NCBI GenBank assembly: GCA_033977485.1
Contig: CM066985.1
Coordinates: forward strand, 78,311,045-78,375,044
Direction: 5' to 3'
Length of the DNA: 64,000 nt
Origin: Hydrangea macrophylla
Lineage: Eukaryota > Streptophyta > Magnoliopsida > Cornales > Hydrangeaceae
Part shown: positions 1 through 11,784 of the stretch, one piece after another
How the letters are laid out: the number at the start of each line of letters is the position of its first letter
How positions within the stretch are numbered: position 1 is the stretch's first letter
The notes under the pieces: model-generated
Told to the model about the DNA's origin: nothing
Databases searched by the model: none
Seen by the model: only the letters and a program-made list of their open reading frames with translations
Made by a program: the position numbers and the translations under genes

Positions 1-472
1 GATCCAACTGAAAAGAATGGCACGTTCAAATATGCTACCACCTGGATTACAAAATTTAGACTCCGAATTTAGTCACCAACGTATGTACTTCCCTTTGAAT
101 TTTTCTTTTCTACCACAAATGAAAAATCTCACTAATGCTCTTCTATACAGTTGCGCAGAACACGGGTATACCAACTTCTTCGACAATTGTTAACCAATCC
201 TCAGCGATCATCATGGAAGCAGGTACCAAAACAACAGATTATATAAATGTTTTTTGCTTTGTTAGTTCTCTACTTTACTGAAGGCTATATAATAGGGCAT
301 TGAACACTATTAAATTGTAAATACAATTCAAATTTTTGGAATATTAGGTTGCTTGCAAGCTATTACATTTTTACTGAATTCATTGCAACATACTTAACTC
401 AATCATGTTTACTGTGAAGTGTAATTATTTACTCAAATTTATCTATTGTAAACAGAACAAGAAAATTTTCAC

Positions 473-3400
473 ATGATTGCCGACGACGCTCAGGATAGCA
501 GTATTAACTTAGAAGTTGAGCGTAGGAATGAGCCACGTACAACTTATAACAGTGCTAGAGAATCCCATGGAAATGTTGCCCCCCAAAAACTTCTATTGCC
601 TCCACCGACCACATGTCCATATTGTCACGCACACAAATTCCATCATGAAACTTATGATATGTGCTGCTTAAATGGCAAAGTTGCATTGCAACAAGTACCT
701 TACCCACTAGAAATGCTTAATTTGCTGTCATCCCAAACGGCCAAGGGGCGTCATTTTAGGCAAAATATTAGAGCTTATAACCATGTCTTTTCATTTACTT
801 CCATGGGAGTGCATGTTGATGAAAGCTTGGGAAGTAGAAGTCGTGGGATATATACATTCCGTGCACAGGGATCAATTTATCATACGATTGGGGGTCTTTT
901 TCCTGCTGAAAATGCGAGGCCACGTTTCCTATAGATGTATATATATGACACAGCAAATGAAATTCAAAATAGGATGATGGAAAGTGAATCCTTGAATAGG
1001 GATATTTTGAAAAGATACAACGTATCTTAAATGACCACAACCCGTTTGTACACACATTTCGCCAAATAGGACAACGGCACGACATACAAAGTTGTAGGCT
1101 CATCATTAAAGAACAACCTTCAACGGCGTGTCAGTATTGCCTCCCTACTGCATCTCAAGTTGCAGCTATTGTAGTTGGCGGTGATGAAGTTGGAAATCTA
1201 AATGGGAGGGATATCATTGTTCAAACCTTTAGTGGACGACTCACCAATGTCCAAGATATTGCTGGTTACTATGACCCTTTACAATATCCACTATTATTGC
1301 CTTATGGAACATATGGTTGGGACGTCAATACGCGTGATGAAAATGGAAGACGGGTGACATGTCGTGACTTTTACGCTTTTATGTCACAGGTATCCACGTT
1401 TACAAATGTCTATTTTTATCAAGAGTTCAATTTCCTTTTTCCTGGTAGTAAATTTCAAGCATTTACTTCCAGATCAGGCATAATCAACCATCACCTCTTC
1501 TTAGATTGGGACGCCTTTCTCAACAATACTTTGTTGATAATTACGTCAAAATTGAAAGCCAGCGTCTTAAGTGGATACGTTTTAATCAACGGACGATTCG
1601 AGCTGAAATGTATCAAGGACTACAAGATTGTTTTAATGCAGGAGAAAACAATGCAGGTAATAAATATCTAATTGATCTCTATTAAATGTAATAATTTAAA
1701 AACTTTGTCATTCACTAATTTTTTCACTTCAATGGATCCCTTAAAAATAGGAAACGTTGGTCGGAGGACTATATTACCATCGTCATTTATTGGAAGTCCC
1801 TGTGACATGTACCAACGATATCACGACGCTATGGCTCTGGTTCAAAATTTTGGAAAACCAGATCTTTTTATCACAATGACGTGTAATCCAAAGTGGGAAG
1901 AAATTACCAATGAGTTGTTACCAGGACAATCACCACAAGATCGTCCAGATTTGGTAGTACGAGTATTTCGCGCAAGGTTTGAAGAGTTAAAGACTGATCT
2001 TTTTGTGAGAGGCGTGTTGGGGAGAGTTGTAGCACATGTCCATGTCTTTGAATATCATAAACGAGGACTACCGCATGTACACATGCTTCTCATATTGGAT
2101 GAAAATGACAAGATAAATAATCCCGATGATTATGATCGTGTGGTTAGAGCTGAAATACCAAACAAACAGGAACAACCTGCACTATATTTTGCAGTTACCA
2201 AACACATGATTCATGGTCCCTGTGGTGCCCATAACTCAAACTCCCCCTGTATGAAAAATGGAAAATGCAGTAAAAAAATATCCCAGACCATTTTCTTCGA
2301 GAACCATACAAGGGAATGATTCATATCCCATTTATAGAAGACAGGATAGGAAACCTCTTCCACTTGACCATAATCGAAACATATTGGTCGACAATAGTTG
2401 GGTTGTTCCATATAATGCATGGTTGCTACAAAAATACGATTGTCATATCAACGTCGAGATTTGTAGCAGCATCAAAAGCGTGAAATGCTTATACAAATAT
2501 GTTCATAAGGGTCCAGACCGAGTGTCTCTTGAAGTGCGTCCAGGACCTGACTATGATGAAGTTCAACAATTTGTCGATGCAAGATGGGTTTGTGCAACAG
2601 AGGCACTCTGGAAGATGTATAAATTCCCACATAGCCAAATCTATCCATCTGTAGAACGATTGCAGATTCATCTACCTAACAGCCAACATGTTCGATTTTA
2701 CAGTGATCAAAACCTATCGGATATTTTGTGTGATGATATGTTTTCAAAAACAATGTTAACTGAGTTTTTCACTTTGAATCGTGTGGACCCAGATGCCCGT
2801 CGACTTTTATATCGTGAGATTCTAGAGAATTATAGATGGATTGGTGGAAACCAAAAAATGTGGAGAAGGAGGAGAAACCGGCTAAGGGTTATCGGTAGAA
2901 TATACACAGTTTCGCCATCGCAAGGTGATTTATTCTACCTTCGTGTCATTCTCAATCATGTAAGGGGTCTACAATCTTATGAAGATCTGCTAACAGTTAA
3001 TGGGGTAGAGTGCACAACGTTTAAGCAAGTAGCCAAAAGTCGCGGTTTATTGGAAAATGATGATAGCATTCGTCAGTGCTTACTTGAGGCATCTTCAATA
3101 AGAATGCCAAGTGCCTTCAGAAGATTGTTTGTTACGATTTTGGTATATTGCGAGCCAACAAGAGTACGAAGTCTATGGGATGAGTTTTTTTATGTCATGG
3201 TTGAAGACTATCCTTCGTCAAGTACATTCAATAATGTTGTCGTCATGAATAGATTACTGAGAGACTTAAATGGATTATTAGTACAACATAATAAATTGAT
3301 TTCAGACTATGACTTGCCTGCAATTACGGAAGGATATGAAAGATTATCACAAGTTCCTACGGTTATCGAAGATGAGCTATCAATAAATATTCTTCTAGAG

Positions 3401-4817
3401 GATCTAGAGGCAATTGACAAATTGAATGAAGACCAAAGGCTTGCATTTGATTCAATCATTGGAGTTTTTGAACGACATGAGCATGCTATATTCTTTGTGG
3501 ATGGTCCCGGAGGTACTGGAAAAACATATTTGTATCGTACGTTGCTTGCAAGGTTAAGGAAAGATGGTCATATAGCAATTGCAACAGCAACATCAGGAAT
3601 AGCTGCTACTATATTGCCGGGGGGAAGAACGACCCATTCTCGATTTAAGAATCCTATCAATCCCGATGCTTCGTCTACATGTTCAATTAGTAAACAATCT
3701 AACTTGACATCTTTGATAAGAACTACAGCTATTGTTATTTGGGATGAAGCAACGATGGCACATCGTTATGCCTTTGAAGCTGTAGACCGCACTTTTCGAG
3801 ATATCATGGAAGTTGAATCACCATTTGGTGGGAAAATTATGGTCTTTGGGGGAGATTTTCGTCAAGTACTTCCTGTTGTTCCTAAAGGTACAAGGTCTGA
3901 ATTGATTGACGCCTCAATCACTAGAGCATCATTTTGGAGTATCGTTCGAGTTCTACGATTGAAGCAAAATATGAGATCACGGGGCGACCAACAATTTGCA
4001 CAATTCTTGCTCCGCGTCGGGAATGGTGTTGAACCTATAATTGATGATGACATGATAAATTTACCATCATCCATGGTGATACCATGGGAAGGGGATCAAT
4101 CTATAGATCAATTGGTACGCAAAGTTTTCCCTAATTTAGATTGCACCAATACTCTCGATCCCAAATACATGGTAGAACGTGCTATACTTACTCCTCGAAA
4201 TGAAGAAGTTGACAAGTTAAATGAAAGGATAATTAACATGTTCCCTGGACAAGAAGAGACGTTATACTCTTATGACTCTATTCATGATGATCCAAGAAAT
4301 TTGTACCAACAAGAGTTCCTGAATTCAATATCACCAGGTGGATTGCCTCCACATAAACTGACACTGAAACGGGGTGCACCCATTATGCTTCTCAGGAATA
4401 TTGATCCAAAAATAGGTTTGTGTAATGGCAAGCACCCGGTTGTTATGTCGTGGAAAATTTGATCACATGATAGATGCTGAAATTTTAACTGGTCAATGTG
4501 CTGGAACACGAGTTTTTTTGCCAAGGATCCCTTTAAAGACACCGGATAGTATAAAGCTCCCCTTTGATATGACAAGACGTCAAGTTTCGATAAAATTGAG
4601 TTTTGCTTTGACTATAAATAAGTCTCAAGGTCAAACAATCCCGCACGTGGGTATATACCTTCCGGACCATGTGTTCAGTCATGGACAACTATATGTTGCC
4701 TTATCACGTGGAATTTGTAATGATGCAACCAAAGTATTGATTACAAAAGGAGTTGATAACGATGGGAACGAATCTTTCACGAGAAACGTCGTGTATAAAG
4801 AAGTTTTGCTTCTTTAA
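473..4817 (+). pseudogene. Helitron RepHel protein (HUH Rep plus Pif1-like helicase), broken
   Basis: Remnant of the Helitron replication-transposition protein: a nicking HUH endonuclease fused to a SF1B Pif1-type helicase. In order: an N-terminal zinc-binding patch with CPYC near 620; Helitron N-domain sequence to about 1390; the HUH motif within GLPHVHMLLIL near 2070-2100; a tyrosine-containing Rep motif, CLYKYVHKG, near 2487-2512; the helicase P-loop GPGGTGKT near 3503-3526; a DEXX-like box, IWDEAT, near 3738; GGDFRQVLP near 3850; and the C-terminal helicase motif LTINKSQGQT near 4608-4638. Two introns probably lie at about 1390-1474 and 1656-1730, since family sequence resumes after each. 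Breaks: TAG at 932-934, frameshifts near 1003, near 2275 (an A7 run) and near 4435. The product is not functional as it stands. Confidence 0.9.
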
Positions 4818-4850
4818 CAAAATTACGGAAAACTGCACAAGGTACCATAC

Positions 4851-5060
4851 ATGTTTAACTGCCCATTAACTTATACTTTCTTTCTATCTTATTTCAAAAT
4901 TGGGGGGATAACATCCTATTTTTCAGGGATGGAACGTTATGAGCTTTGGGAATTATTTGAAGATTACAAACCATTGCCTGCGTATATATCATTTGAAGAG
5001 AAGGTAGACTCCATTTTTAATGATATCAATTGGAGCATGTTCACAGATCTACAATTATAA
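4851..5060 (+). other. Short ORF of unknown origin inside the Helitron, after the helicase
   Basis: A 69-codon open frame follows the RepHel stop. Its second half, from a possible splice acceptor (TTTTTCAG) near 4920, encodes an acidic and aromatic stretch beginning MERYELWEL. I do not recognise the family. It lies upstream of the Helitron 3' hairpin, so it could be a captured gene fragment or extra C-terminal coding sequence of the element. Confidence 0.3.
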
Positions 5061-5835
5061 TGTGCAGGTCATTAGTCTTTCTATTTACAGTCCCGGTTGG
5101 ATGTGCATAGTTAAAGCGGATAAAAGGCAACTATGCAAAATGATCAACAAAGTGTTGCAGGAAATGATAGGAAAAAAGTAAGTTCTCCATCGTTAGGTAC
5201 ATAATAGTGTCATTTACTTACTTTATATTTGTGTGCATATGTTGCTTACTAATTTTGTAACATTTCAAAAGGAATAAGGGAAAAAGAGGACGCGTTAGTT
5301 TTCTCCCTGAGGTAAGTTTAACATGTCTTTGTTAAAAGAATGACGTTCTCTTATGACCACATTGCTATTAACATTGTCAAATACATTGTGTTATTTTGTA
5401 GTTCTATGCACGATGGCGTGTACAACATGAATTAAATCATAGGACTATGTGCACAACTATAACAAGGTTTCCTTTGCTCCCATTATTCTTCAATTTTGAA
5501 TGGGGAATTTTGTTACATTTCTCTACACAAACTTAAACATCCATGTAAAATACTTATTCAGGTACATTGCTGATACTGCTAGAAAACAAATGGATGCAGC
5601 TGTTTCAGATGAGCACGGTGCTTGATACGGTTCAGTTATCCTGTCAATGGTGATTTGGTTTAATGATTGTGAATAGTTTTATGTAAAAACTAAGTATCTG
5701 AAACAACGTTCCTTAATGTATAGGATAAATGTAATGTGTGCTATACATTAGTGTGTTTATCCTTTTATTCATGTCAATATTAGAAATTCACAATCTATTT
5801 TTACTTTATGAAGTTTGAAGTACATAACAAGCCCA

Positions 5836-5873
5836 ACGTGTTGCACAGGCAACGCGTGTGCCTCGGCGGCTAG
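5836..5873 (+). repeat. Helitron 3' terminal hairpin and CTAG end
   Basis: ACGTGTTGC (5836-5844) pairs with GCAACGCGT (5849-5857), with one T-G wobble and an ACAG loop. CTAG at 5870-5873 is the 3' end and is followed by T. This layout is diagnostic for the Helitron 3' terminus. Confidence 0.88.
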
Positions 5874-6373
5874 TATCCCTAAATCGTTTTTACTTTATAG
5901 TAAAAATTTTTTTTTTTTGTTTTTTAATGCTATCAAAAGTAAATTCCAAATTGGCTTAATAGTTGTAGTACATGTTGTGATATTGATTGGTGATATCACA
6001 TGCCACTTGCATGTAATACATTAGAATTTTAATTTGGTAAGCAAACAATTATGAAAATACTTTTGCTCACCAAAAAATAGTTCACCAATGCTCACCCAAG
6101 CATCTCATTGGCCAATGCAGTGAGACTCAGAAGTAAACAAAATGTTATTTAATTCTGGATCTCACTATATTGACCAATGAAATACTTGAATGAGTATTAA
6201 TAAACAATTTTTTAAATGAGCAAAAATGCTCTCTAACAAATATTATTCTATCGTCATTCCCAAGTTGGAAAGCAAACTTTCGGAATCGACGGAATGTAGG
6301 CCACCTGATATATACTAATATACATAGGATAAGCAAAAAGACGTCCAAAATAAAAAAAAAAAATTTAAAAAAA
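5874..6373 (+). promoter_or_regulatory. Upstream region of the MES gene
   Basis: About 500 bp lie between the Helitron 3' end and the MES start codon. The stretch is AT-rich with poly-T near 5908. A TATA-like GATATATACT occurs near 6307 and an A-rich leader precedes the ATG at 6374. Short stretches such as TTTGCTCACC (6062-6080) have looser relatives near 58660-58850, so part may be repeat-derived. Promoter function is inferred from position only. Confidence 0.4.
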
Positions 6374-9300
6374 ATGGGTGAGAATGGGAGGCACTTTGTG
6401 TTGGTTCATGGGGCTTGTCATGGAGCTTGGTGTTGGTACAAGTTGGTCCCTCTGCTTAAATCGGAGGGTCATAGAGTAACGGCCCTTGATATGGCCGCTT
6501 CTGGGGTTCACTCTCAGAGAGTGGATCTGGTCCGTTCATGCTCTGACTATGCTGATCCGTTGATTGAATTCATGGAGTCCTTGACAGCAGATGATGATGG
6601 GGTGATTCTGGTGGGTCACAGCATGGGTGGAATTAGCATTTCCTTAGCCATGGAGAGGTTCCCTGAAAAAATTTCTGTTGCTGTTTTTGTCACTGCTCTT
6701 TTACCTGGTCCTGGGTTCAGCCAACGCACGATCAGTGAAGAGGTCTCTCTCTCTCTCTCTCTAAACTAGTTTTTCTTTTTCCCCTTCTTCCATTTTTCTG
6801 TAAAATTGTTAGTTAGGGGTGTGTCATGTGTGTTAGAGAGGAAATTCTGATTTTAACCGATTCTAATCTGAATTTTTTTTTTTGGCAACATGAAATGAAT
6901 TCTAAATTCCAAAATTTTGAAAAAAAATCGAGTTTGAATGGAAATGGTTCTGGAATTTCTAAAAATTCCGAATTCCAATCCAAAAATTCCAAACACCTTT
7001 TGGATCTGAAAAATCCAATGTCTGCCGAAATATTTCAAATATCTAGAAATAAATCTAAATTATATTATTATTGTTATAAAGAAAACGTACAGTGATGTAT
7101 ATTTTACGGGAATTAAAAATACGAAATTACGAATATATATTAACATAATATGACATGAAGATGGATAGATTTGAAAGGGGTAGTTTTATATTTTATAGAG
7201 GAGAGAAGAGGGAAGCCTTACATCAAGGTTTGATCAATTAAGGGGTTTTCAATCATCATCTTTATCAATCGACAATGGCAAACAATAGTACGCATTAAAT
7301 TATAGTATTTGATAGATCTTGAAATGTATTTGATTCAAGATCCATAAGTTTTTCCGCATAATAGTATGATTACTTTATCAATTATAGACTAACAAAATGC
7401 AAAAAAAAAATTTATTACGAAACATTTCAAAATTTCTGAAATTTAGAATTCGGAGCGTAATTTGGAAATTTCGGAATTGGAATGAGTTATTGTGTTTTGA
7501 AAATTTTGGAATTTTTTTATTCTAAAACCTCGTTTTTCATCCAAGAATCAGCCCGGCATGAGAATATATGGTACTTTGCAGTTAACACGAGTGAGTCCTT
7601 CTTGTGGGACCCATACTCAAAAGGCCCCCCCCCCCCCCTTGTATATGAGGAGTGCGAGTCTCACATAGAAGTCTGCTTTTACTGATTGTGGGTTACCATG
7701 TAAGAATGCCACATTGTACTCCGAAGTACCTAAAAACTTCATTTTCTGGATGTTAAGATGCACACACAAGCCATGTTTTGGATGCTTTGGGAGAATTTGA
7801 CAATTAGTTCATGTTAATTGGACTTGCCCATGACTAAAACATCCTCGGGATAGTTAATGACTCAAATTCTGAATTATTTAGTGAAAATGGAGTCATGGAC
7901 TAAGGCCTCGTTTGTTTCGCAGGACTAAAAAGGGGACAGAGGGGGATTGGACTAATAGTCCATTTTAATCGAATAGTCCAGTGTTTGGCATTGCTATGGA
8001 GCGCGGGACTAATTGTCCATTTTAAAAGAATAGTCCTCCATATGGGGGACTAAGTTATACCATGTGGGAGGTGGTATTAGTAGTCCCAGGACTATTTTTT
8101 AAAAAGGACTAATTGTCCAGTCCCGGCTCCGTCATCCAATCGTGGCCTAATAGTTTTGCAGGCATTTGAGGAGTCAAATATGGGTATATTTCAACTAAAA
8201 TGAAGTAATAGTTAAATCCCCAATTCCTTGCTAATTCGGCCAAACAAATGTGGCAATGAAGTCTATTATAGAAACACAGTTTTGGCATGGACTATTGGAA
8301 ACCAAAAAGGGTTCCTAAAACACGTAGAAATAAGTTTTGGTAATAATTGTAAGTTTAAAGCTTATTTATTAAGTAAAAGCATCTTTTAACTTATTGTCAA
8401 AACTGCAGTAACCACGACTTTGAGGAGGAAAAAATAAATAAATAATGGATTTGGATGTGTGTGGACTCTTAGAGGGTGTTTATGTTTAGACACCTTTAGG
8501 AATGAGTTTCACAAAGAAGTCTATTTACAAAAGTTAAATTCGTTTAGTGAGGATTGGGAATGAAACAAATAGGATTTGATTGTATGAAATTGTTCAGTGT
8601 GAAAAAAAGAAGTCTTCAAAGTCAAGTCTCTCTCTCTCACACAGTTTATTATTTTAAGCTGTGCAAGCCAGCTGGTCATCCGGACTACTTGCATTGATTG
8701 CTCTATGAAGCCTTTTTTCTATGCAAAAGATTCTGAGAATTTGTTTATGTTTTTTCAACTACATTGTTTCTCAATCCCTAATATATATATATATATATTT
8801 TGTCAGGTGGATTAACCTTTGTTCTTGCGGGTAAAGTACTACTCCATGAAGTTTTATGAAGCTTCAATGGATCAATTTTGTTTGAGTAAAACTCTATAAT
8901 TCCCAACTTTTGAATCCCATATCGGTTCGTAAATGCTTTCTCAATTGTATTATATAGTTCTACCGATCACTAATATAATATGTGGTACTGCTAACAAAGC
9001 ATTTGGGAACCAATTTGTAATTCAAAATTTGGGAAGCATGCTAAAGTGCAAATCTAGGAAACACATGAATCAGATAGAAAATGAGAATAGGGTTGAACCT
9101 AAACCTATTTGTTTTATATTCAAACAAAGCCTTAAAGTTCATTTTCGTATTCTTTTTTGGTGTTGATAACAACCCGAGCATAACGGTTATCGACTAGATT
9201 CTCTCACGGCCCATTTGTTTGGTTAATAAGGAAAACGATGAGGAAAATAAAAAAGAACAGAAAATAAATTAAACACTTTGAATTCTGTTTCACTTTATTT

Positions 9301-10151
9301 ATTACTCCGTACAACTATATTTTAGAAAATTTTAGTGTTTAATGTTTTTTAAGCTTGAAAGAAAATACAAGAGAAAACATAAGGCATAGGCACTTCAGTG
9401 ATGCTCATAGTTTGCACACTTTATTTTTCAAAAATTATTTTCTCAAAACTGTGCAAATTATGAGAGACATAATTTGCACAAGCATCACTGAAGTGCCGTC
9501 CTTCTTTTCCTGCTAGAGAGGTTAGAAAGCTTCTTAATTTCTCCTAAAAAAAATGCATATTTCATGGTACTAAAGTGATGGCTTTGGCTTTGTCAATTTG
9601 CAATTTATACAGTATAGGCGAGGATTAGATAGTAATATGGACAATCAATTTAGCTTCAATAATGGTTTGGACAATCCTCCTACCTCAATTCTCTTTGGTC
9701 CCAACTTCTTGTCATCCAAATTGTATCACCTATCCCCACTCGAGGTACTTGTATACATCCCTTGTACATACTACTTTTGTAGATATATATGCATTCAACT
9801 ATATCTATACATTTGTCTACTAATTTTTGAGCTAAATATTGGTTGGTTTTATGCACGGTGGACATGAAATAGGACTTGACTCTTGCAACTTTGTTGGTGA
9901 GACCAACTCCTTTATTTGATGAATTGGGAATGTTAAATGAAACTGCACTCACACCGGAAAAATATGGATCGGTGCGTCGAATTTATGTCGTGAGCAATCA
10001 AGATGGTGTGATCAAGGAGGATTTACAAAGATGGATGATCGAAAATAATCCAACGGATGAAGTGAAAGAGATCTGTGGTTCAGATCACATGGTGATGTTC
10101 TCTAAGCCAAAAGAGTTGTGCTCTTGTCTTCAGGAGATTGCAGAGAGTTAA
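6374..10151 (+). CDS. Methylesterase (MES/SABP2-like) alpha/beta hydrolase, three exons
   Basis: Predicted esterase of the plant MES family, which in characterised members demethylates small methyl esters such as methyl salicylate, methyl jasmonate or methyl-IAA; the same family includes alpha-hydroxynitrile lyases and inactive members. Exons: 6374-6742 (123 codons), 9613-9744 (44 codons) and 9873-10151 (92 codons plus TAA). All junctions are phase 0 with GT...AG introns, giving 259 aa, the usual family length. Visible: the oxyanion region HGACHGAWCWY (residues 12-22); the nucleophile elbow GHSMGG with Ser83; Asp211 in VVSNQDGV; His239 in GSDHMVMFSKP. No signal peptide is evident, consistent with a cytosolic enzyme. 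The ATG sits just after an A-rich leader and just before the conserved HFVLVHG strand. Intron 1 is 2870 bp and carries TIR elements. A Helitron ends 500 bp upstream and a gypsy element starts 176 bp downstream of the stop. The substrate cannot be told from sequence. Confidence 0.92.
7904..8147. mobile_element. Small PIF/Harbinger-like MITE in the MES intron
   Basis: The left end GGCCTCGTTTG and the right end (reverse complement GGCCACGATTG) match at 9 of 11 positions. Both sides carry the trinucleotide TAA (7901-7903 and 8148-8150), a PIF/Harbinger-type target duplication. The 244-bp interior has no coding capacity and repeats the palindromes GGACTAATAGTCC and GGACTAATTGTCC, so a folded single strand would be highly structured. 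The class assignment is inference from TSD length and terminus. Confidence 0.6.
9389..9497. mobile_element. 109-bp foldback MITE in the MES intron
   Basis: GGCACTTCAGTGATGCT (9389-9405) is perfectly inverted as AGCATCACTGAAGTGCC (9481-9497). Further pairing is seen between TTTGCACA near 9411 and its complement near 9435-9480. It lies about 115 bp upstream of exon 2. No convincing target duplication is visible. Confidence 0.65.
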
Positions 10152-10267
10152 TTACCACTAAATTTGCCTTATTGAGCAGTACTGTGTTGACATTGTGGAT
10201 TTGAATTTGATAAATGTATGAAATATTGCTCGGAAAGTGTCTTTTAGTTTTTACCTAAATTTTCATG

Positions 10268-10273
10268 AATAAA
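10268..10273 (+). promoter_or_regulatory. Candidate poly(A) signal of the MES gene
   Basis: AATAAA lies 117 bp after the TAA stop and 55 bp before the gypsy element, so the host transcript may end before the transposon. Confidence 0.45.
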
Positions 10274-10327
10274 AAAATTATGTTTATCATGTGGAGATGC
10301 TAAAAAAAAAAAAAATTAAATAATAAT

Positions 10328-10943
10328 TGATGATGCCGAAAATTGGTAAGAGGGATTAAAAAGAGAGATATGGTGACACAATCAATTGTGTGTGGTTCGG
10401 CCCCGTTAATGAGATAACCTACATCCACAGGCGCGTCAGTGCGCTTAACTAGCAGATCACCGGCGGGCCTGGTGAGCCACAATTGGGCGATACTACCAGT
10501 AATACTGGCCGGGTGTATGTGTATGAGATGAGTGTATGCGCTATTATTTAAGTTAAGAATGCGATCCCCTTTAATTGGGGTGGGTGGCCCCTTTTATAGG
10601 TGCTAGAGACCACCCGCAAAAGGCAACTCAATAGATAAGGAAGCCCCATCTAATTACAAGTTGATGAGCATAAATCATGGGAGGTTTCCTAAATGGCTTA
10701 GGAAACTATTTACACATTCCATTAGTCTTCTGACTGATTTAGGAAACTGCTGAACAGCTTGGCTGTCAAACTGCACCTCGTGGAGAGCTGCTCCGCCGCA
10801 TGCCCGGGCTGTGAGAGCATACCGAGCGGTTGCCCTCGAAAGACCTCGGGATCGGTGGGCCACAAGCTCCCTGTCCGGATAATCCGCGTCCTTTGCTGCT
10901 GACGTGGAGGCTGGACTGTAGCAGAATATTTCTGGGCGTGTCA
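10328..10943 (-). repeat. 3' LTR of the Tat-type element
   Basis: In plus coordinates it runs from TGATGATGCC to GGGCGTGTCA. It matches 23711-24325 almost throughout, including the segments around the Gly-rich CCCCTTTTATAGG and GAGAGCTGCTCCGCCGCATG. It is immediately preceded by the target duplication ATAAT. Confidence 0.92.
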
Positions 10944-10955
10944 TCTGCCCCCCAT
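10944..10955 (-). other. Polypurine tract of the Tat-type element
   Basis: On the minus strand TGGGGGGCAGA directly precedes the LTR start TGACACGCCC. This is the expected place for the plus-strand primer of an element transcribed on the minus strand. Confidence 0.75.
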
Positions 10956-11330
10956 TTTCGAAGTTGATGTGATGTCCCATCAGATGAAGTTTGAAAATTT
11001 AGACTGCTTCCGAGGAACCGTTCGGTAAGTGGTCGGGACTCTACCCGGGGTGGGACCTATCGTGATGGTCAGCCGGGGTATGGACCAAGCGGTGGCCCAG
11101 TCATACCTGTGCCACGTGTTAGCTTGTGACTGGCCTAGTCAGGATCAAACGATGCCAGCGTGGATGTAACCGGACCGTTTACGTGGTAACTGAACCGTCT
11201 CGTCGTGTATTTAATGCGCGCACATTTTGAGGTGACGTTTCGCGTGCCTGAAGTGACAACTGTCAACCACTTTGGGCGGGAAAGCGTACGAGCCGTTGGA
11301 TCTGTTTTGATCTGAACCGTCCGTGGTTCC

Positions 11331-11339
11331 TATATAAAG
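11331..11339 (+). promoter_or_regulatory. TATA box of the antisense gene inside the Tat element
   Basis: TATATAAAG occurs in GC-rich surroundings on the strand opposite to gag-pol, about 450 bp upstream of the antisense gene's coding region. A possible leader intron donor GTAAGT follows at 11453. It points to a dedicated promoter separate from the LTR. Confidence 0.6.
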
Positions 11340-11784
11340 GAACACTTGTTCATTTCTTCAACTCTTTGCTGCAAAGACATATATTCCCGAGTGGTTTGAG
11401 AGCGAGCAAGTTCCCGAGCAAGATTCCCGAGCCCTTTTCTGCGCTAAACTTTGTAAGTCTTTCCTTTCCAGCTTCAGTTCTTCACTCTTTTCCTTCTCTT
11501 CTTTTCTGAGCGAGGTTGGAGAGAGCGAACCCACTTAGGTTAGAACGGGAGTGGGGTTTTTTCTTCCCTTAAGTTCTGTTCTTTCTTCAAGTCAGGAGGC
11601 ACCTTAGGGCAGTTGAACCGAGCGGTAGTTTCTGGGGTAGTCTTGAGAGAGTGTCACCTTGTGTTAAGGATCATCTTTGCCTTTTAGGTTGGTGACCTTG
11701 CCCCCTTTGTATACCAGGCTCGGGGTCCCTGACCCATACCTTAGTCGTCATCTTCTTCCCGGCCCAGCTACCGAAACCCCAAGA

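Larger units (their letters stand above)
1..5873 (+). mobile_element. Helitron, 3' portion (left end outside the window)
   Basis: A rolling-circle DNA transposon, recognised by its RepHel coding remnants (473-4817) and by a canonical 3' terminus: a 22-nt hairpin at 5836-5857, then 12 nt, then CTAG at 5870-5873, followed by T as expected for insertion between A and T. No 5' TC terminus is seen, so the element probably starts left of the window. Positions 1-470 contain splice-like GT...AG segments (for example GTATGT near 81 and an acceptor near 150) and probably hold leader exons. Positions 5061-5835 are AT-rich with no recognisable gene and may be passenger or 3' UTR sequence. Confidence 0.88.
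6743..9612 (+). other. Large first intron of the MES gene
   Basis: It begins GTCTCTCTCT (a CT microsatellite directly at the donor) and ends TTTATACAG. It contains AT-rich sequence with repeated AATTCC/GGAATT motifs (6860-7040 and 7390-7510), a run of 14 C at 7625-7638, and TIR elements at 7904-8147 and 9389-9497. The open frame at 7482-7685 matches no MES exon and is not needed for a full-length protein. Confidence 0.75.

Noticed and set aside
7482..7685. Open frame in MES intron 1
   Set aside because: It does not match the family and a full-length 259-aa protein forms without it. It crosses a C14 run.
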